NCBI RefSeq assembly: GCF_025370935.1
Contig: NC_133481.1
Coordinates: forward strand, 18,775,849-18,839,848
Reading direction: 5' to 3'
DNA length: 64,000 bases
DNA from: Choristoneura fumiferana
Taxonomy: Eukaryota; Arthropoda; Insecta; Lepidoptera; Tortricidae
Below, one piece after another: positions 54,401-60,700 of this stretch (position 1 is the first letter of the stretch; the number at the start of each line of letters is the position of its first letter). Made by a program: the position numbers and the translations under genes. The notes beneath the pieces were generated by a model. It did no database searches. It saw only the letters and a program-made list of their open reading frames with translations, and was not told the origin of the DNA.

Positions 54401-57400
54401 GTAACATATTTTTTCTAACTTTTCTTTTTCATCTTGATATTGCCTAGTGTAGGTATAATATTTTTGATTTATTTTAACGATGCTTAGATATTAGTTTGGT
54501 ATTTGGATAAGGTCGCTACCAAAATCGTTGAATATTTCCATGAAGTATAACATTATTAATTTGGTAATCCGCTACGCCGACGTATGTGGCCGTCTTCATG
54601 GATGTTGATTGGTTCCAGTGCATGGATGTATTCGTCAATTTCGGTAGTGAGAATATTATGTCGTTTGAACCGCTTCGCGGCCTTACACGTTAACAATTAA
54701 TCCCAACAATGAAAGAGACGCATAGAGACTAGTATTTTTGACTTGCATATTACATGGTTTAATAATATAGCGCGCAATCTCCGCAACTGCCCCAAAGTCG
54801 AATTATCTTTGAATATTTTCACGTTGTATCTTAAAATTTAACTAAATGTTGATTTGCGAGAAAGTGCATACATTTAATCGCAGTTTGGCTGGAAACTGGA
54901 GAAAATAAAGCTATAAATCGCTATCACCTTATCAGTGATAACATTGTAAACAGAGCGAGGTTAGAGACAAAAGCGTCATTAAAATGGGTTTGTGCTTAAG
55001 AAAACTACTTTTTCTTAATATCTTGGTGTTGGCAGGCAACCTACTATGGTATATTACGTTCCGCAAGTCTTTATTTATCTGCAAGCAGCTTACACTGTTC
55101 CGTTGACGAAAATTCAAAATTGTCACCATATAGCACACGCCTATTCCATGCAAATTGAAAAATCCGACAATTCTAGTAAATGTTTGCCAATATTATTTTA
55201 TTACCGTAAAAGGACAAATTTTATTATGAACTATACTTGCTTTGTTACTTGCTCTATATTGCCTGATTTAGTTAAACGAAACGAAAGTTATCAATTGTTA
55301 ATTGGGCCGTCAAAAACTTAGAGATGCATTAACCTCGTGGGGCCTCGTACAGTCACCAGCACCAATATCTGACACCAGAAGCGTGCATAAATATCTAACA
55401 CTACTCTATTATTAGGGCCGGAAGGACGTGTCAGATATTTTTGCACGCTCCGCTGTGGCAGATATTAATGCTGGTGACTGTACTATTCAATCCATAGGTA
55501 CTAATAATATAAATGCGAAAGTGTGTGCGTTTGTATGTTTGTCCGTCTTTCACGCCGAAACATAGCGTCAGATCGACGTGATTTTTGACATAGAGATAGT
55601 TTATGGGCCAGAGAGTGACATCATCATCATCATCATGTCAGCCGAAAACGTCCACTGCTGGACATAGGCCTCCCCCAAGGCTCTCCATTCAGACCGGTTT
55701 TGTGCTTTCCGCATCCACCGCGATCCCGCGATCTTAACCAAGTCGTCGCGCCATCTTGAGAGAGAGAGACATCAGAGAGTGACATAGGCTACTTTTAATC
55801 ACGGAAAAAGGTACAGTTCCCGAGGGAATAGCGTGCGATAAACGAATTCCACGCGGGCGAAGCCGCGGGCAAAAGCTAGTCTAGTTTTATAAGTATATCA
55901 TTTTTGGTTGATGGTAGTTCTTGTTGCATTGTGATCTTATCTATTAAGTCGGCCAAGTTAAAGTTTTATACAGAAATTACAAGTTAATTTTACTTCTCCG
56001 ACTTTGACAGTTGATTATAACTAAAAGACTGTTAAACTTACTATTAAAAAAACACAAACAAATTACACTGGCCAAGTTGCAGTTTAGTTTTAATCAATGA
56101 CTTATTCATAAAAGTTTTCCTAACTCGGAACTCGACAATACAATAAGTACACATTTGCAAAAGTTTTTTTAGCATAATAGTTTACTGTTTACGTATGTAC
56201 GTATTGAATTCAGGTACAAAGTTGCTGATAACTTTGTAACTTTCATACTCCCTTGTTAAACGTTTGAGCACAATCCTTGTTATATTATTGCTAAGTAGAA
56301 TTCTCTGAATAAACCTATACTGAATACTTTACTTACTGCTTAGTAATGGATTGAGAAATTGTCGACGGTAGAAAAAACTGTTTCTCTAAATCCACACATT
56401 CATTATGATTCTTTCATTATTCTGTTCTGTGCCCTGGATGTCTATTTAGAAGCGTTAACACGACAATGCGAATGAACCTCCTGAGTCCTAACTTAAAATA
56501 TCTGTTTTCACAATTTGAACCGAACATCAATCATGTAAAGTTTTATTTTTAAATCCTCAAATGAGGACCGGGGGACCCAGGAGGATAAAATTCTCTTAAA
56601 CTAGCTATTGATGGAAACGCTTGGACTATTGATAGGTTACCGAAAGTGTCCCTCACGTATAGCAAAAAAGAAGAGTGTCCGGGAATTGGAACAAATTTGA
56701 CCAACATGCTACTAAAAGCGTTTGGTGAGCAAAATAGCTCCCGCAACCCCCCGCTCTAGGTTTCCACCGTCAACTCTGTGGTCTATTAGACCGTTTTTGA
56801 ATCAGTGAAAATACGGTTTGGAGCAGTCGTAGGTCGTAGATCTATACAAGTCGTAGACGTACTAAATCTGATTCCGTCATCTAATTTGAAAGCAAGAATG
56901 AAAGAAAATATTTATTCAGCAGAAGCAAACTAATGACAAGTTACAGTTAGTTAATTTTGCCATGGGAATAATCCTAAGACTAGTCCGGATCAAATTAGGC
57001 GTGACCACGAAAGTGAAGTCTTTGAAACGTACGGATAATGACTCGAAATCGCTCTTAGGACGTTGGTCGGTTGGTTGGTTGTAACGTGTAGTGTCTTCAT
57101 CAGAACCAGCAGCCGCTCTTGGACGTGGTCCGGGAGCGGGCGCGCGAGCTGTGCGCGGGCGCCGACGCGGCGAGCGGAGAGCGCGTCGAACAGCGCACGC
57201 GCGACCTCGCCGAGCGCTGGAACGTTTCATGCGAAGGTAAGTCACCGTCGTAGACCCCCTCGTCACCGTCATCATCAAGAACTGCCACTGTTGGACATAG
57301 GCTTTCCAGACCTCCAGTTGCGTTGATTGGAGGCGCCCTGTATACACCGTGGCGGCTCCAGGGTCATCCGTCCCAGTGGCGGCTCCAGGGTCATCCGTCC

Positions 57401-57676
57401 CAGTGGCGGCTCTAGGGTCATCCGTCCCAGTGGCGGCTCCAGGGTCATCCGTCCCAGTGGCGGCTCCAGGGTCATCCGTCCCAGTGGCGGCCTTATGGGG
57501 GTCGCGGCCGTATGACGGTCAAACTTATAACATCCATCTTTTTGCATTGGTGGTTAAAAACAAGTAATAGGTAGTTTAGTTTAGTGTATTTATTCATTCA
57601 ATATAATACCTATCACATCATAAATTAGGTACATAATGTCAAGTTACAAGCATTTATATTGAAATCGTCAAAGGAT

Positions 57677-57713
<37 letters not shown>

Positions 57714-60700
57714 TTATTTGCACATATTCGATACACATAAAAATACATTACTTAGATGGAAAAAATAAAAATAACATCGAATAGTATAAAGTGGACCCCA
57801 CTCAGCATAGTGTCACGGCAAGCCGCAACGCTGTTTTTCAGTGGGACCCATTTAAAAACTAAAACATATAAAAACATACAACATAAAGGAAGTTCGCAAA
57901 GAAACTTTCAATCCGGAAGCATATATGGCAACTCTCGATCAGTTTATAACCATTTTCGAAACAGTTAAACCTCAACAAGTCAGACCAGGATTGTAGTGTA
58001 ATATTTACAATAATTTCAATAATAATGATATTGTGCATAAATTAGGTAAATAAATAGTAACAATAATGGTAATATAGATATATTAGATATTATGCAATTT
58101 GTGCCAGAGTACTGGTTGTTTATTAGAAATTTGTCAAAAGGTTTGGCCAAGCGCGCAGCCACAGCCGAGAACCAGCTGCAGCGGTGGAGCCAACTCCTGG
58201 ATGTCCAGAGGAGCTTGGCCGCCGCGGTCACGGCTGCTTCCGACAGGCTGAGGCAGCTGGACGCGAACCCTAGCACGAGGAGGAAAGCTGTGGATACCAG
58301 GCATGCGTTACAGGTGAGGCGTCAGGATAGTCAGCATCAACTTTTACTGCATCCTTGGGATACGAGTATTTCAAAAATAATTCCTTCTTGGCTAGACAAT
58401 ATTTTAGAACGGCAGAACAAATTTAAATCGAACATAGCTAAGTACATAAACAGTAAAAAGCATAGTGTGTAAATTGCTAAAAGTGGCTCCGAAGCGGTTA
58501 CGTTTCGTGTGCTCTGCCTACCTCATTTGGGAATACAGGCGTGATGTTTATGTGTTGTGTGTGTAGCTAAGTACAGTTGAGTTCATAAACTTGTGACCAA
58601 AAATTTGATCAAAAATATTTAAACACGCTTCTACGCCGTTAACAATAGAGTCGTGTTCAGATATTTTTGATCAAATGCTCACAAGTTTATAAACTCGACT
58701 GTACCACCACAAGTAAACTCGCTTTAACGCAAGAAAAACAGACATACATCGGCGTCAAACATATAACACCCCTCTTTTGGTGCCGGAAGCTAAAAATAAT
58801 CAATGAAGAAATCATGAGATGATTGATTCTAATTGACGTAGTTCCAAACTAAATGAAGCTTGCAGGTAGGTAGGTACTATAGATACCTACTAGATATCGG
58901 ATAAACACACTTATATGTATAAATAAACACACATACTTAAACATTCAAGATTCACGCAAATATATTGTTTTTTTTCTAACAAAATATGCCCCGACCGGGG
59001 AAAGAACTCGAGGCCTCAAGCAGAGGGCCTACTCCGAAGTTCTAAAATCGAAGTTCGTATCGTACCGTCCCTCTCGCTCTCATATTAAATAGTATAAGTG
59101 TCAGAGGGACCGCACGACATGAACTTCGAACATAGGTGCTGGAAGCACTTGATGGTAGGTATATGACAATGTGATATGTCGCTAATTTTTATTCCAATAT
59201 AGAATTTGGTTGTCACTGCTTTGACCTTTTTCACACCAAATACGCATACGCGTGTTCGTGACTGACAAATGTATACTATAAATCAAATACATACATCTGA
59301 AAACATAACATCAAACAGTTGAAATCAAATATAACAGTAATAACTTATAAAACTTCCAAGGAGATTGTCCTACTTATAATCAGTAGCATACAGTAATTGT
59401 AGAGACAAAATAAAAGAAAAGTAGTTATTTCTGTCATAAAATAAGCCCAGGCTAATCCAAGCAGGCAAGTGAGTCACATAGACGCAATAAATACGATATA
59501 AATAACGTCTCATAAGCTCACCATTCTTTCACAATACGGTATTTTTGTAAATTCGAACAGAAAATTTAAGCTACCTTTATGTAAAACAGAGTTAAAAATG
59601 AATGTAGTTCAATATTAGAGAGAGAAAGACTTGCTAGCGTGTGACGTCATATGCAAATAGCGCCATGCCTGGGTACTACTTAGAGAAAATTTAGAAAGAG
59701 CCAGATATATGATTTTTAAAAAATGGCTGTAAATTAAAGGGCTAAGGAAGGACATGTGGCCCCTGTGAGGAATAGTTGAATTGGTAAATGTCAATTGTTT
59801 GTCGCCTCATTACTAGTAATCACTCCAACTTTCAACCCTCTATCTTGAACTGTCACAGAGATAATGTCAAAAATTTATTTTCTTAATATGTTTATCAAAC
59901 TTTCAAATTCGATATCCCAAAAATACCTTAACTGATTTTAATTAAACATAGCTAAGAACCACCGTAAGAAGACTAGCTTTCACGTAAAAAAACTGCATCA
60001 AAATCGGTCCATCCGTTTGGCAGCTACAATGCCATAAGACAAACAGTAGCATCTAACTTATAACACCCCTCTTTTGGCGTCGGGGGTTAAAAAAAGAGAT
60101 ATAGACTAATCTAACGTCACTGAATAAAACCTTGCAATAGCCAGGGGTGCTACTACAAAATTCGAAAATTGAAGTTCGTATCGTACCGTCCCTCTCACTC
60201 TCGTATTAAATAAAATTAGCGCCAGCGGGACGGCAAGAGGCGAAGCTCGAATTTTGCACTTCGTAGCATAGGGCCGGGAGCTTATTTAAATGAGCTTCCG
60301 AAAAACCCGCAGAGTGCCGTCTGCCTTGCCGAAAGGAATGCGGCGCAATCGATCTCGAATATTGGAATTGTTCCATGGGACAGCACGACAGCGAAAGCTG
60401 TTATAAAGCTTCCCCCTATTGCCAAGTTTAGTGAAAATATGAAATACAAATCAGTTTAAGTTCATGTGGCGATAAATATCAAAAGATTTGCCTACACACA
60501 AGTGAGCTAAAAGGCAATAAGAATTGGACTATCCTGGGTACTTACATATAAGCTTTTACGGCACCAGTATGTGCCCTGTTGATAGGTACTTACAGTAGGT
60601 TTAATTGTCCAACGCCTTTATTCAACAATTTGAAACATGCAATGACACACAACACTTTGCAGTTTTGACCTAATTATTGCTTCTTCTGCCAAAACAACGT

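Larger units (their letters stand above)
48949..57103. other. 8.2 kb intron between exons 26 and 27
   Basis: No spectrin-like exon found. Contains a relic HTH frame (49914-50096), a 329-bp MITE, a 533-bp nested palindrome, a mariner-like MITE and a Lep1-like Helitron with an RTE insertion. 51240-55340 and 55890-56900 are AT-rich with nothing I recognise. Its size would allow an internal promoter for a shorter isoform, but I see no direct evidence of one. Confidence 0.6.

Noticed and set aside
55046..55321. 91-residue plus-strand frame in the 8.2 kb intron, tested as a missing Msp300 exon
   Set aside because: Composition (Tyr, Cys, Phe rich, no heptads) is unlike the rod, and it lacks a phase-compatible acceptor/donor pair.
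56549..56746. 65-residue minus-strand frame
   Set aside because: No recognised motif, no splice context, and no second copy; could be a diverged transposon piece but nothing supports a call.
57349..57493. CRISPR-like array
   Set aside because: The repeats are directly adjacent without unique spacers and the genome is eukaryotic; it is a minisatellite.
57275..57567. Proline/valine repeat proteins on both strands
   Set aside because: Products of the 27-bp minisatellite whose period is a multiple of three; no start context or homology.
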